Assembly (NCBI RefSeq): GCF_003854275.1
Contig: NZ_QTQP01000008.1
Span: forward strand, 1 to 64,000
DNA: 64,000 nucleotides
Direction of reading: 5' to 3'
Source of the DNA: Burkholderia sp. Bp8963
GTDB taxonomy: Bacteria; Pseudomonadota; Gammaproteobacteria; Burkholderiales; Burkholderiaceae
Made by a program: the position numbers and the translations under genes. Below the pieces are notes generated by a model. That model was not told the origin of the DNA. It ran no database searches and was given only the letters and a program-made list of their open reading frames with translations. This document shows, piece after piece, positions 17,261-25,129 of this stretch (within the stretch, counting starts at the first letter, position 1; every line of letters begins with the position of its first letter).

Positions 17261-18421
17261 ATGAGCGTCAACGTCGATCTCGAAACCGACCGCATGCAGC
17301 GCTGGCGCCTGGTTCTGGGCAGCGAGGCCGACGAAAGCTGCGGCGCGACGTTGTCCGCCGAACTCGTCCGTGCCGACAACGCGCTGGCCGCGCTGTATGA
17401 CAGCGAACGTACGGGTGGCCTGGGTGCCAGCAACCCGAACGTTGCGCGCTGGCTTGGCGATATTCGCGAGTTCTTTCCGACATCCGTCGTGCAGGTCATG
17501 CAGCAGGACGCGCTCGAACGGCTGAATTTGCGCAAGATGCTGCTGGAGCCGGAACTGCTCGAAGCGGTCGAGCCGGACGTCCATCTCGTCGCCAGCCTGA
17601 TGTCGCTGTCGCGCGTGATGCCGGCCAAGACCCGGGACACCGCGCGCCGGGTGGTGCGCCGCGTGGTCGACGAGCTCGAGCGGCGGCTTGCCGAGCCGAT
17701 GCGTCACGCCATACGCGGCAGTCTCAACCGTGCGGAGCGCAACCACCGGCCGCGCCTGAATGAAATCGACTGGCATCGCACCATCCGCGCCAATCTGTCA
17801 CGCTATCTGCCCGAACAGCGCACGGTGATCGCGGAAAAGCTGGTCGGCTACGCGCGCAAGCGCTCGGCTTTGCGTGACGTCGTGCTGTGCGTGGATCAAA
17901 GCGGATCGATGGCCGCGTCCGTCGTCTACGCGGGGGTGTTTGCCGCCGTGATGGCGTCGCTGCGGGCCGTCCGCACCCGCATGATCGTGTTCGATACCCA
18001 TGTCGTCGATCTGACCGACGAAGCGGGCGATCCGGTCGACCTGCTGTTCGGCGTCCAGCTTGGCGGCGGCACCGACATCAACCGCGCATTGGGTTACTGC
18101 CAGCAGGTCATCGACCGCCCCGAACAAAGCATCCTCGTGCTGATCACCGATCTGTTCGAAGGCGGCAATCAGCAGGAGATGCTGCAGCGCGCCGCCGCGC
18201 TGAAGGCCGCCGGCGTCAACGTCATCTGCCTGCTGGCACTGGCCGACAACGGCGCGCCCGGCTACGACCATCACAATGCGGCGAGTTTTGCTGCACTCGG
18301 CATTCCGGCGTTCGCTTGTACGCCCGACCGTTTTCCGGAACTGATGGCCGCGGCCATCCAGAAGCAGGATATTGCGCTCTGGGCAGCGCAGCAGGGGTTT
18401 GTCACGAATCGTGCTGAATGA
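17261..18421 (+). CDS. VWA-domain protein (CoxE-like), last gene of the MoxR operon
   Basis: 386 residues. The C-terminal half is a von Willebrand factor A domain with a complete metal site: DQSGS (Asp212, Ser214, Ser216), GGGTD (Thr271, Asp272) and ITDLFEGG (Asp297). The N-terminal 200 residues are helical and charged, as in CoxE and YehL/YehP-type partners of MoxR ATPases. Such VWA proteins usually present a substrate to, or receive it from, the ATPase. No signal peptide or membrane anchor, so the complex should be cytoplasmic. The gene ends 158 bases before the 3' end of the convergent tRNA-Leu gene. Confidence 0.92.
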   Translation: MSVNVDLETDRMQRWRLVLGSEADESCGATLSAELVRADNALAALYDSERTGGLGASNPNVARWLGDIREFFPTSVVQVMQQDALERLNLRKMLLEPELLEAVEPDVHLVASLMSLSRVMPAKTRDTARRVVRRVVDELERRLAEPMRHAIRGSLNRAERNHRPRLNEIDWHRTIRANLSRYLPEQRTVIAEKLVGYARKRSALRDVVLCVDQSGSMAASVVYAGVFAAVMASLRAVRTRMIVFDTHVVDLTDEAGDPVDLLFGVQLGGGTDINRALGYCQQVIDRPEQSILVLITDLFEGGNQQEMLQRAAALKAAGVNVICLLALADNGAPGYDHHNAASFAALGIPAFACTPDRFPELMAAAIQKQDIALWAAQQGFVTNRAE

Positions 18422-18501
18422 CCGGAGGGTTTCGATCGACGATTGCCGCCCAGGCCCGCACCCCGCATATCCCTGGATCGCACTCGCACCCGATGGAACA
18501 C

Positions 18502-18543
18502 GACGGAAACAACAAACCCGCGAGCGCTTGATTTCTCGCGGGT
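18502..18543 (-). terminator. Rho-independent terminator of tRNA-Leu
   Basis: A 9-bp perfect stem (ACCCGCGAG/CTCGCGGGT, 18516-18524 with 18535-18543) followed on the minus strand by TTTGTTGTTT. It lies 36 bases past the tRNA CCA end and may also stop transcription from the convergent operon. Confidence 0.85.
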
Positions 18544-18578
18544 CTTCGGGACTTCATGGAATTGCATGGAAGCGATCC

Positions 18579-18909
18579 TGGTGCCGGGGACCGGACTCGA
18601 ACCGGCAAGCCAGTTAAGGCGGCGGATTTTCGTCACACTGCTTCTTTCGAAGTCGGCATCGTCTGAACGATGCCGTTCGTGCGCTGGACTATGCCTTCGC
18701 CATCGCGCGCGGGCCGCTGCCCGTGCGCCTTAGGCGCCCCCCGTCTAGTCTCTACACCTTCCTCGCGCGAGCCACGAGGCTTGGCTCGGCGTTGCCTCGA
18801 TGCATCGCATCAGGGGTTTCGCCGAATTTGAAGGGTTCTGCACCGACCGTTTCCGGCCGGGCACTCAAACTTTTAAGTCCGCTATGTTTACCAATTTCAT
18901 CACCCCGGC
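18579..18909 (-). tRNA. tRNA-Leu(UAA), interrupted by a group I intron
   Basis: The two exons are 18875-18909 (35 nt) and 18579-18630 (52 nt) and join to an 87-nt tRNA with encoded CCA. Acceptor strands GCCGGGG and CCCCGGC pair fully. The D-arm has TTGGTAAAC. The anticodon stem GCGGA/TCCGC encloses the loop CTTAAAA with anticodon UAA. The variable arm is long, as in class II tRNAs, and the T-arm is GCCGG-TTCGAGT-CCGGT. The 5' exon ends after CTT, within the anticodon loop, so splicing is required for a functional tRNA. This tRNA reads TTA/TTG codons. A -10-like TAGAAT and a terminator flank the gene. Confidence 0.93.
18631..18874 (-). ncRNA. Group I self-splicing intron in the tRNA-Leu(UAA) anticodon loop
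   Basis: A 244-nt intervening sequence. The conserved group I core is readable on the minus strand: P element AATTCGGCGAAACC, Q element region AACGCCGAGCCAAGCC, R element GTGTAGAGACTAGACGG and S element AAGGCATAGTCC. P1 can form between the exon end ACUU and GAGU in the intron, giving the required U-G pair at the 5' splice site; the intron ends in G. The insertion point and core wording match the cyanobacterial/plastid tRNA-Leu(UAA) intron family (IC3-like). No homing endonuclease ORF is present, so it is a minimal intron. Confidence 0.92.
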
Positions 18910-18922
18910 AAGGGCGGACGGG

Positions 18923-18928
18923 ATTCTA
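18923..18928 (-). promoter_or_regulatory. -10 element of the tRNA-Leu promoter
   Basis: TAGAAT on the minus strand, ending 13 bases before the tRNA 5' end. No strong -35 hexamer was seen at the usual distance. Confidence 0.5.
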
Positions 18929-19127
18929 CCACTGCTCGCACGGGCATTCGTCATTTGAACCTGTCGCGCTACGCCGGATCGTCGGAGGCGCCGTCGCACC
19001 TGCCCCGTCCCGCCCACGACATCCGGTGCCGCCGTTACAATCGACACCCTGCAGCGCGGGCGTTTTCGTCGCACGATTGCGCGCACGGCCTTCCGATATG
19101 CCCCCATCACACGTCATCGGAAGGTCA

Positions 19128-19164
19128 CAAACGTTTTCGATAATCAGGTCGCCGAAAACGTTTA
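19128..19164. promoter_or_regulatory. Paired LacI-type operator half-sites upstream of the LacI-family gene
   Basis: AAACGTTTTCG (19129-19139) and CGAAAACGTTT (19153-19163) are inverted copies, each centred on AACGTT, the CG-centred core typical of LacI/PurR-family operators. They sit 16-51 bases upstream of the regulator's start, which suggests autoregulation. Confidence 0.7.
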
Positions 19165-19179
19165 CATCGCGCTACCCTC

Positions 19180-20208
19180 ATGACCCCGACCATCAAGGAT
19201 GTCGCCGCCCTCGCCGGCTTTTCGATCGCTACCGTGTCGCGCGCGATCAATGCGCCGCACACCGTGAGCCCCGCGACGCTCGAAGCGATCCGCACCGCCA
19301 TCGACACGCTGAAGTTCCGCCCGAGCCCGCTCGGCCGCCAGTTGCGCGGCGAGCGCACGCGGCTCGTCGGCGTCGTGCTGCCGACCCTCGCGAACCCCGT
19401 GTTCGCCGACTGCCTGCAAGGGATCGACGAACTCGCGACCGCGGCCGGCTTCAAGCTGATCCTGATGACGACCGAATACGACGCGGCGCGCGAGCGCCAC
19501 GCGATCGAGACGCTGCGCGAGCAGCGCGTCGAAGGGCTGATCCTGACCGTCGCCGACGCGGACACGCATCCGCTCCTCGACATGCTCGATCACGACGGCT
19601 CGCATTACGTGCTGATGCACAACGACACGCAGCGCCGCCCGTCGGTATCGGTCGACAACCGCCGCGCCGCGTACGACGGCGTGCGGCTGCTGACCGCACG
19701 TGGCCATCGCCGCGTGCTGATGCTCGCCGGCTCGCTCGCCGCATCGGACCGCGCACGGCAGCGTCACCTCGGCTATGCGCAGGCGCTCGAGGAAAGCGGC
19801 GTCGCGCCGCTGCCGCCCGTCGAGATCGACTTCAATGCGCCCGAGCTGCCCGACGCGGTGCTCGCGCACCTGACCGCGCGCGCGACACGCCCGACCGCGC
19901 TGTTCTGCAGCAACGACCTGCTCGCGATGGTCGTGATGCGCGGGCTGCGGCGCGCAGGCTTCTCGGTGCCGAACGACATCTCGGTGCTCGGCTTCGACGG
20001 CATCGCGATCGGCGAACTGCTCGCGCCGCCGCTCGCGAGCGTCGCGACGCCGAACCGCGACATCGGCCGGCACGCGTGGGAGCGGCTCGTCGAATGCATC
20101 GCCGGCAAGCGCGTCGAGCGTGCATCGCTGATCCTGCCGCACACCGTGCGCGACGGTGCAACGGTCGCGTCGGTCGCGTCGGCCGACCTGCACGTGCGCG
20201 AAGCCTGA
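19180..20208 (+). CDS. LacI-family transcriptional regulator
   Basis: A 342-residue repressor. The helix-turn-helix occupies residues 4-25 (IKDVAALAGFSIATVSRAIN), followed by the hinge (LGRQLRGERTRLVGVVLP) and a periplasmic-binding-protein-like effector domain with CSNDLLAM and SVLGFDG. It lies 75 bases upstream of a binding protein gene of an ABC transporter on the same strand and most likely controls that operon in response to its solute. Two inverted operator-like sites lie directly upstream. The effector cannot be read from sequence. Confidence 0.94.
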   Translation: MTPTIKDVAALAGFSIATVSRAINAPHTVSPATLEAIRTAIDTLKFRPSPLGRQLRGERTRLVGVVLPTLANPVFADCLQGIDELATAAGFKLILMTTEYDAARERHAIETLREQRVEGLILTVADADTHPLLDMLDHDGSHYVLMHNDTQRRPSVSVDNRRAAYDGVRLLTARGHRRVLMLAGSLAASDRARQRHLGYAQALEESGVAPLPPVEIDFNAPELPDAVLAHLTARATRPTALFCSNDLLAMVVMRGLRRAGFSVPNDISVLGFDGIAIGELLAPPLASVATPNRDIGRHAWERLVECIAGKRVERASLILPHTVRDGATVASVASADLHVREA

Positions 20209-20220
20209 CCGCGGCACGCC

Positions 20221-20275
20221 GGTCGCCGCTCAACCAGCCGCTCAACCACACGCTCACCCACACGCTCAACCGGAG
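20221..20275 (+). repeat. Short imperfect tandem repeat of a CACGCTCAACC-like unit
   Basis: About four degenerate 11-12 base units lie in the gap between the LacI-type gene and the GTG start of the binding protein gene. No known role. Confidence 0.5.
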
Positions 20276-20283
20276 ACCCCAAC

Positions 20284-21312
20284 GTGACCTTTCGCCTGTC
20301 GTCCCTGCTGCGCGCATTCGCCGCGCCGCTCGCCTGCGCTGCGCTCCTCGCCGGTGCGTCGTCCGCATACGCGGAAGACACCGCGATCTGCTACAACTGC
20401 CCGCCCGAATGGGCCGACTGGGCCGCGCAGATCGCCGCGATCAAGCAGAAGACCGGCATCCGCGTGCCGTTCGACAACAAGAACTCTGGCCAGGCGATCG
20501 CGCAGCTGATCGCCGAGCAGCAAAGCCCGGTCGCCGACGTCGTCTATCTCGGCGTGTCGTCGGCGTTCCAGGCGAAGGACAAGGGCGTGACCGCGCCGTA
20601 CCGGCCCGCGCACTGGAACGACATCCCGGCGAACCTGAAGGACCCGCAGGGCTACTGGTTCGCGATCCACTCGGGCACGCTCGGCTTCTTCGTCAACAAG
20701 GACGCGCTCGAAGGCAAGCCGGTGCCGCGTTCGTGGGCGGACCTGCTGAAGCCCGAGTACAAAGGGATGGTCGGCTACCTCGATCCGTCGAGCGCGTTCG
20801 TCGGCTACGCGGGCGCGGTTGCGGTCAACCAGGCGCTCGGCGGCAGCCTCGACAACTTCAAGCCGGCGCTCGACTGGTTCCGCAAGCTGAAGGCGAATGC
20901 GCCGATCGTGCCGAAGCAGACCGCGTACGCGCGCGTGCTGTCGGGCGAGATTCCGATCCTGCTCGACTACGACTTCGACGCGTATCGCGCGAAGTACAAG
21001 GATCACGCGAACGTCGAGTTCGTGATTCCGAAGGAAGGCACGATTGCGGTGCCGTACGTGATGAGCCTCGTGAAGGGCGCGCCGCACGAAGCGAACGGCA
21101 AGAAGGTGCTCGATTTCGTGCTGTCCGACGAAGGCCAGAAGCTGTGGGCAAGCGCGTATCTGCGTCCGGTGCGCGCGCAGGCGATGAGCGCCGACATCGC
21201 GTCGAAGTTCCTGCCCGCGAGCGACTATGCGCGCGCGAAGGCCGTCGACTTCGGCAAGATGGCCGCCGGCCAGCAGGCGTTCGGCCAGCAATACCTGCAG
21301 ATCATGCAGTGA
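20284..21312 (+). CDS. ABC transporter periplasmic substrate-binding protein
   Basis: 342 residues with a clear signal peptide (hydrophobic residues 8-27, likely cleavage after AYA, near residue 32). It belongs to the iron/polyamine/phosphonate type of binding proteins (ADVVYLGVSSAFQ, YLDPSSAFVGYAG, PILLDYDFDAY). The start is GTG 20284 with CGGAGA upstream. It is followed by two permeases, an ATPase and a phosphodiesterase, so it presumably captures the organophosphorus compound that the phosphodiesterase cleaves. The actual ligand is not determined by sequence. Confidence 0.88.
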   Translation: MTFRLSSLLRAFAAPLACAALLAGASSAYAEDTAICYNCPPEWADWAAQIAAIKQKTGIRVPFDNKNSGQAIAQLIAEQQSPVADVVYLGVSSAFQAKDKGVTAPYRPAHWNDIPANLKDPQGYWFAIHSGTLGFFVNKDALEGKPVPRSWADLLKPEYKGMVGYLDPSSAFVGYAGAVAVNQALGGSLDNFKPALDWFRKLKANAPIVPKQTAYARVLSGEIPILLDYDFDAYRAKYKDHANVEFVIPKEGTIAVPYVMSLVKGAPHEANGKKVLDFVLSDEGQKLWASAYLRPVRAQAMSADIASKFLPASDYARAKAVDFGKMAAGQQAFGQQYLQIMQ

Positions 21313-21328
21313 CGGCAGGACGCCCGCG

Positions 21329-22153
21329 ATGCTCGACCTGACCTTCCCGCTGCGCTGGCGCATCGCGCTCGTCGCGCCCGCGCTCGCGGTGTTCGCCGCG
21401 TTCTGGCTGCTGCCGATGGTGGCGCTCGCGCAGGTGTCGGCGAACGGCGCATTCTTCACGCAATATGCGTCGCTGCTCGGCAACGCGCGCTACATGAAGA
21501 GTCTCGGCGAAACGGTCGCGCTGTCCGCGGCCGTCACGCTCGCGACGCTCGCGCTGTCGACGATCTCGGGCCTGCTGCTCGCGCGCCGCGAGTTCGCCGG
21601 CAAGCGCGTGCTGCTCGCGCTGCTGACGTTTCCGCTCGCGTTTCCGGGCGTCGTCGTCGGCTTCATGGTGATCATGCTCGCGGGCCGGCAAGGGCTGATC
21701 GGGATGCTGTCCGCGAAGCTCACCGGCGACAAGTGGGTGTTCGCGTATTCGGTCGCGGGGCTGTTCGCGGGCTACCTGTACTTCTCGATCCCGCGCGTGA
21801 TCGTCACCGTGATCGCGGCCGCGTCGAAGCTCGACCCGTCGCTCGAGGAAGCCGCGCGCTCGCTCGGCGCGTCGCCGTGGCGGATCCTGTGCGACATCGT
21901 GCTGCCGGCGCTCGCGCCGGGCCTGATCGCGGCCGGCGCGATCTGCTTCGCGACCGCGATGGGCGCGTTCGGTACCGCGTTCACGCTCGCGACCGATCTG
22001 AACGTGCTGCCGATGACGATCTACACCGAGTTCACGCTGAACGCGAACATCGCGACGGCCGCCGGCCTGTCGATCGTGCTCGGTATCGTCACGTGGGCCG
22101 TGCTCGCGCTCGCACGCCAGTTCACCGGCCACACCGCGGCTGCGGCCGCCTGA
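21329..22153 (+). CDS. ABC transporter permease
   Basis: 274 residues with about six membrane segments and the binding-protein-dependent permease (EAA) motif EEAARSLGASPWRILCDIVLP near residue 175. The family resembles PotB/CysT/PhnT-type permeases. The open frame begins earlier at 21227, but ATG 21329 lies 16 bases after the binding protein stop and opens with a proper cytoplasmic-to-membrane N-terminus (MLDLTFPLRWRIALVAPALA). It pairs with the following permease to form the channel. Confidence 0.9.
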   Translation: MLDLTFPLRWRIALVAPALAVFAAFWLLPMVALAQVSANGAFFTQYASLLGNARYMKSLGETVALSAAVTLATLALSTISGLLLARREFAGKRVLLALLTFPLAFPGVVVGFMVIMLAGRQGLIGMLSAKLTGDKWVFAYSVAGLFAGYLYFSIPRVIVTVIAAASKLDPSLEEAARSLGASPWRILCDIVLPALAPGLIAAGAICFATAMGAFGTAFTLATDLNVLPMTIYTEFTLNANIATAAGLSIVLGIVTWAVLALARQFTGHTAAAAA

Positions 22154-22163
22154 GGTTCACCCG

Positions 22164-23060
22164 ATGCATTCGCTTTCCGATTCTTCCGCGCCGCCGCCCG
22201 CCCCCGCCCCCTCCCGCGCCAACGGTGCCGCGCGGCGCACGCCGCGCGTGACCGGTGCGCGTGCGATCGCCGCGCTGCAGTGGCTCGTCACGTTGCTGCT
22301 GTGCGCGTTCCTGATCGTGCCCGTCGTGATGTCGGTGCTCGCCGGGCTGACCGTCAACTATTTTCGCGGTCTGTCGAGCGGCCTCACGCTGCGCTGGCTC
22401 GAACAGGTGTGGGAGCAGTATCACGGCTCGGTCGCGCTGTCGCTGTACGTCGCATTTGCGACGCTCGCGATCGTGCTCGCCGTCGGCGTGCCGGCCGGCT
22501 ATGCGCTTGCGCGCAGCAAGAACCGCGCCGCGCGCGTGATCGAGGAAGCGCTCGTGCTGCCGGTCGCGCTGCCGGGGCTCGCGTCCGCGCTTGCTCTGCT
22601 CGTCGTCTACGGCGGCTTCAGCGCGTTCCGGATGAGCCTGTGGTTCATCGTCGCCGGCCACGTCGTGTTCACGCTGCCGTTCATGGTGCGCGCGGTCGCG
22701 GCCGTTGCGGCAGGGGCCGACCTGCGCACGCTCGAGGAAGGTGCGGCAAGCCTCGGCGCATCGTTCGTCACGCGCTTCGTCACGATCGTGCTGCCGAACC
22801 TGCGGCCCGGCATCGTCGCGGGCGCACTCGCGGTGCTCACGCTGTCGATCGGCGAATTCAACCTCACGTGGATGCTGCATACGCCCGACACGAAGACGCT
22901 GCCCGTCGGCCTCGCCGATACCTACGCGTCGCTGCGTCTCGAAGTCGGCAGCGCGTACACGATCCTGTTCCTGCTGATGACGCTGCCGCTCCTCGTCGCG
23001 ATGCAATGGCTCGGCGTCGATCCGTCGGGCACGCGCACACCGAAGCGCCGCAAGCGCTGA
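22164..23060 (+). CDS. ABC transporter permease (second subunit)
   Basis: 298 residues. A Pro/Ala-rich cytoplasmic N-terminus (residues 1-30) is followed by six predicted membrane segments and the EAA loop LEEGAASLGASFVTRFVTIVLP near residue 190. PotC/PhnU-like. The gene starts 10 bases after the first permease and ends 12 bases before the ATPase gene, so the four transporter genes form one transcription unit. Confidence 0.9.
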   Translation: MHSLSDSSAPPPAPAPSRANGAARRTPRVTGARAIAALQWLVTLLLCAFLIVPVVMSVLAGLTVNYFRGLSSGLTLRWLEQVWEQYHGSVALSLYVAFATLAIVLAVGVPAGYALARSKNRAARVIEEALVLPVALPGLASALALLVVYGGFSAFRMSLWFIVAGHVVFTLPFMVRAVAAVAAGADLRTLEEGAASLGASFVTRFVTIVLPNLRPGIVAGALAVLTLSIGEFNLTWMLHTPDTKTLPVGLADTYASLRLEVGSAYTILFLLMTLPLLVAMQWLGVDPSGTRTPKRRKR

Positions 23061-23072
23061 TTTCGTATTCCT

Positions 23073-24104
23073 ATGAAACTCGATTCGATCCCGATCACCC
23101 TGACCCGCTGCGCGAAGACGTTCCGCGGCACCCGCGTGCTCGAGCCGCTCGACCTGACGATCGGCGCGGGCGAAACGCTCGTGCTGCTCGGCCCGTCGGG
23201 CTGCGGCAAGACGACCACGCTGCGCCTGATCGCGGGCCTCGACACGCCCGATGCCGGCGGCACGATCGCGTTCGGCGACGACGACGTCACGCTGCTGCCG
23301 ATCGAACGCCGGCAGGTCGGCATGGTGTTCCAGAACTACGCGCTGTTCCCGAACCTGACGGTGCGCGGCAACGTCGGCTACGGGCTGAAGATCCGCAAGA
23401 CCGAACCGCGCGTGCTGCGCGAGCGCGTCGACGACCTGCTCGCGATGATGCGGCTCGACGCGCACGCGGACAAACCGGTCGACCAGCTGTCCGGCGGCCA
23501 GCGCCAGCGCGTCGCGCTCGCGCGCGCACTGGCGGTGCGGCCGCGCGTGCTGCTGCTCGACGAGCCGCTGACCGCGCTCGACGCGAAGCTGCGCGACGCG
23601 CTGCGCTGCGAGATGAACGCGCTGTTGCGCGAACTGGGCGTGACGACCGTCTACGTGACGCACGACCAGGCCGAGGCGATGGAGCTCGGCGACCGCATCG
23701 TCGTGATGAGCGCGGGCCGCATCGAGCAGATCGGCACGCCGCGCGACATCTACTACCGGCCCGCGAACCGTGCGGTCGCGCAATTCATCGGCACGCTGAA
23801 CCGGGTTGCGGGAGAATGGCGGGACGGGGCGCTCGTGACGACGGGCGGCAGGCTCGTCACGCCGCACGCCGCCGACGAATGGTTCTTCCGTCCCGAGGAC
23901 GCGCAGCTCGCGGACCCAACGCACGCGCCGCTGCGCGGCGCGGTCGGCGCATGCGCATTCCTCGGCGAACGCACCCGGCTCACGATCGAGCACGCGGCGC
24001 CCGACGCGCTCGTGATCGACGTGCCGGGCCGCGTCGAACTCGCACGCGGCACGGCCGTCGGCATCACGGTCGCGCCCGAAGGGCTGATCGCGCTCGCTGC
24101 GTGA
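23073..24104 (+). CDS. ABC transporter ATP-binding protein
   Basis: 343 residues. Walker A is GPSGCGKTT (residues 40-48), Q-loop MVFQNYALFPNLTV, signature LSGGQRQRVALARAL, Walker B LLLDEPLTALD and H-loop VYVTHDQ. The C-terminal 100 residues form a TOBE-like regulatory domain. The order of domains fits the PotA/PhnT/MalK group. It energises the two permeases upstream; the phosphodiesterase follows after 33 bases. Confidence 0.94.
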   Translation: MKLDSIPITLTRCAKTFRGTRVLEPLDLTIGAGETLVLLGPSGCGKTTTLRLIAGLDTPDAGGTIAFGDDDVTLLPIERRQVGMVFQNYALFPNLTVRGNVGYGLKIRKTEPRVLRERVDDLLAMMRLDAHADKPVDQLSGGQRQRVALARALAVRPRVLLLDEPLTALDAKLRDALRCEMNALLRELGVTTVYVTHDQAEAMELGDRIVVMSAGRIEQIGTPRDIYYRPANRAVAQFIGTLNRVAGEWRDGALVTTGGRLVTPHAADEWFFRPEDAQLADPTHAPLRGAVGACAFLGERTRLTIEHAAPDALVIDVPGRVELARGTAVGITVAPEGLIALAA

Positions 24105-24137
24105 CGCACGCCCCACGATAACCATTCGATCCGAGGA

Positions 24138-24968
24138 ATGACGATGCTGCTTGCACACATCAGCGATCTCCACATCAAGCGGCCGGGCCAGCTCGCGTAC
24201 CGGCGCGTCGACACGGCCGCCGCGCTCGCGCGCTGCATCGCGCGGCTGAACGCGCTCGAGCCGCGCCCCGACGCGGTGCTCGTCACCGGCGACCTGACCG
24301 ATTTCGGCCACGACGACGAATACCGCCATCTGCGCAACCTGCTCGCGCCGCTCGAGATTCCGTACTACCTGATGGTCGGCAATCACGACGATCGCGCGGC
24401 GTTGCGCCGCGTGTTCGCCGACCGGCCCGAATGGCAGGACGGCGAGTTCGTGCAGTACGCGCTCGACGTGGGCGCGGTGCGCGTGATCGCGCTCGATTCG
24501 CAGGTGCCGGGCACGAGCGCCGGCGACCTGTGCGACGCGCGCCTCGGATGGCTCGCGGCGCAGCTCGACGCCGCACGCGAGCGGCCCGTGATCGTCGCGC
24601 TGCATCACCCGCCGTTCGCGTCGGGGATCGGCCACATGGATGCGCTGCGGCTCGCGCCCGAGGCCACCGCGAAGCTCGATGCGCTGCTGCGCGGCCATCC
24701 GAACGTCGAGCGCGTGCTGTGCGGCCACGTGCACCGGACGATGTTCGCGCGCTTCGGCGGCACGATCGCGTCGGCCGTACCGGCGCCCGCGCACCAGGTC
24801 GCGTTCGACCTGCGCGACGGCGGGCCGTCGGCGTTCCGGCTCGAGCCGCCCGCGTTCGCCGTGCATCGCCATACGCCGGATGCGGGCCTGGTCACGCATC
24901 ACGTGTACGTCGACGAAGGCGACGGGCCGTATCCGTTCTACGAACCGACGGGCGAGCTCGTCGACTGA
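24138..24968 (+). CDS. GpdQ-like metallophosphodiesterase
   Basis: 276 residues of the calcineurin-like class III phosphodiesterase family (GpdQ, CpdA, Rv0805). All metal ligands are present: SDLH (Asp10, His12), GDLTD, GNHDD, HHPPF and GHVH. There is no signal peptide, so it acts in the cytoplasm. As the last gene of an ABC uptake operon it probably cleaves the imported phosphodiester, such as a glycerophosphodiester, although cyclic nucleotide hydrolysis cannot be excluded. ATG 24138 has CGAGGA upstream; an alternative ATG is 6 bases later. Confidence 0.92.
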   Translation: MTMLLAHISDLHIKRPGQLAYRRVDTAAALARCIARLNALEPRPDAVLVTGDLTDFGHDDEYRHLRNLLAPLEIPYYLMVGNHDDRAALRRVFADRPEWQDGEFVQYALDVGAVRVIALDSQVPGTSAGDLCDARLGWLAAQLDAARERPVIVALHHPPFASGIGHMDALRLAPEATAKLDALLRGHPNVERVLCGHVHRTMFARFGGTIASAVPAPAHQVAFDLRDGGPSAFRLEPPAFAVHRHTPDAGLVTHHVYVDEGDGPYPFYEPTGELVD

Positions 24969-25129
24969 TCGGGCAGATCGTTGCGTGCCGCATGCGTCCG
25001 CATCGCCGCGCGCCCGGCAGGATTCACGACGCTCCGGTATGATCGGCACCCTCGATCGATGCCTGGCGGGCGCGGCCGTCCGCGACCGCTCCCGCGCACG
25101 CGTCGCCCCCTCGACTGCCCGGTACCGCC

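Noticed and set aside
10399-18600. Genomic island with att repeats around the MoxR-VWA operon
   Set aside because: No integrase, and no second copy of the tRNA 3' end was found near 10.4-10.9 kb. Kept only as a weak positional hint.
18271-18636. Minus-strand ORF covering the 3' part of the tRNA-Leu gene
   Set aside because: Overlaps the tRNA 3' exon and the terminator; the apparent protein is a translation of tRNA sequence.
18560-18910. tmRNA (ssrA) as explanation of the tRNA-like 3' end
   Set aside because: The matching acceptor strand, anticodon arm and group I core show an intron-split tRNA-Leu; no tag reading frame ending in Ala-Ala was seen.
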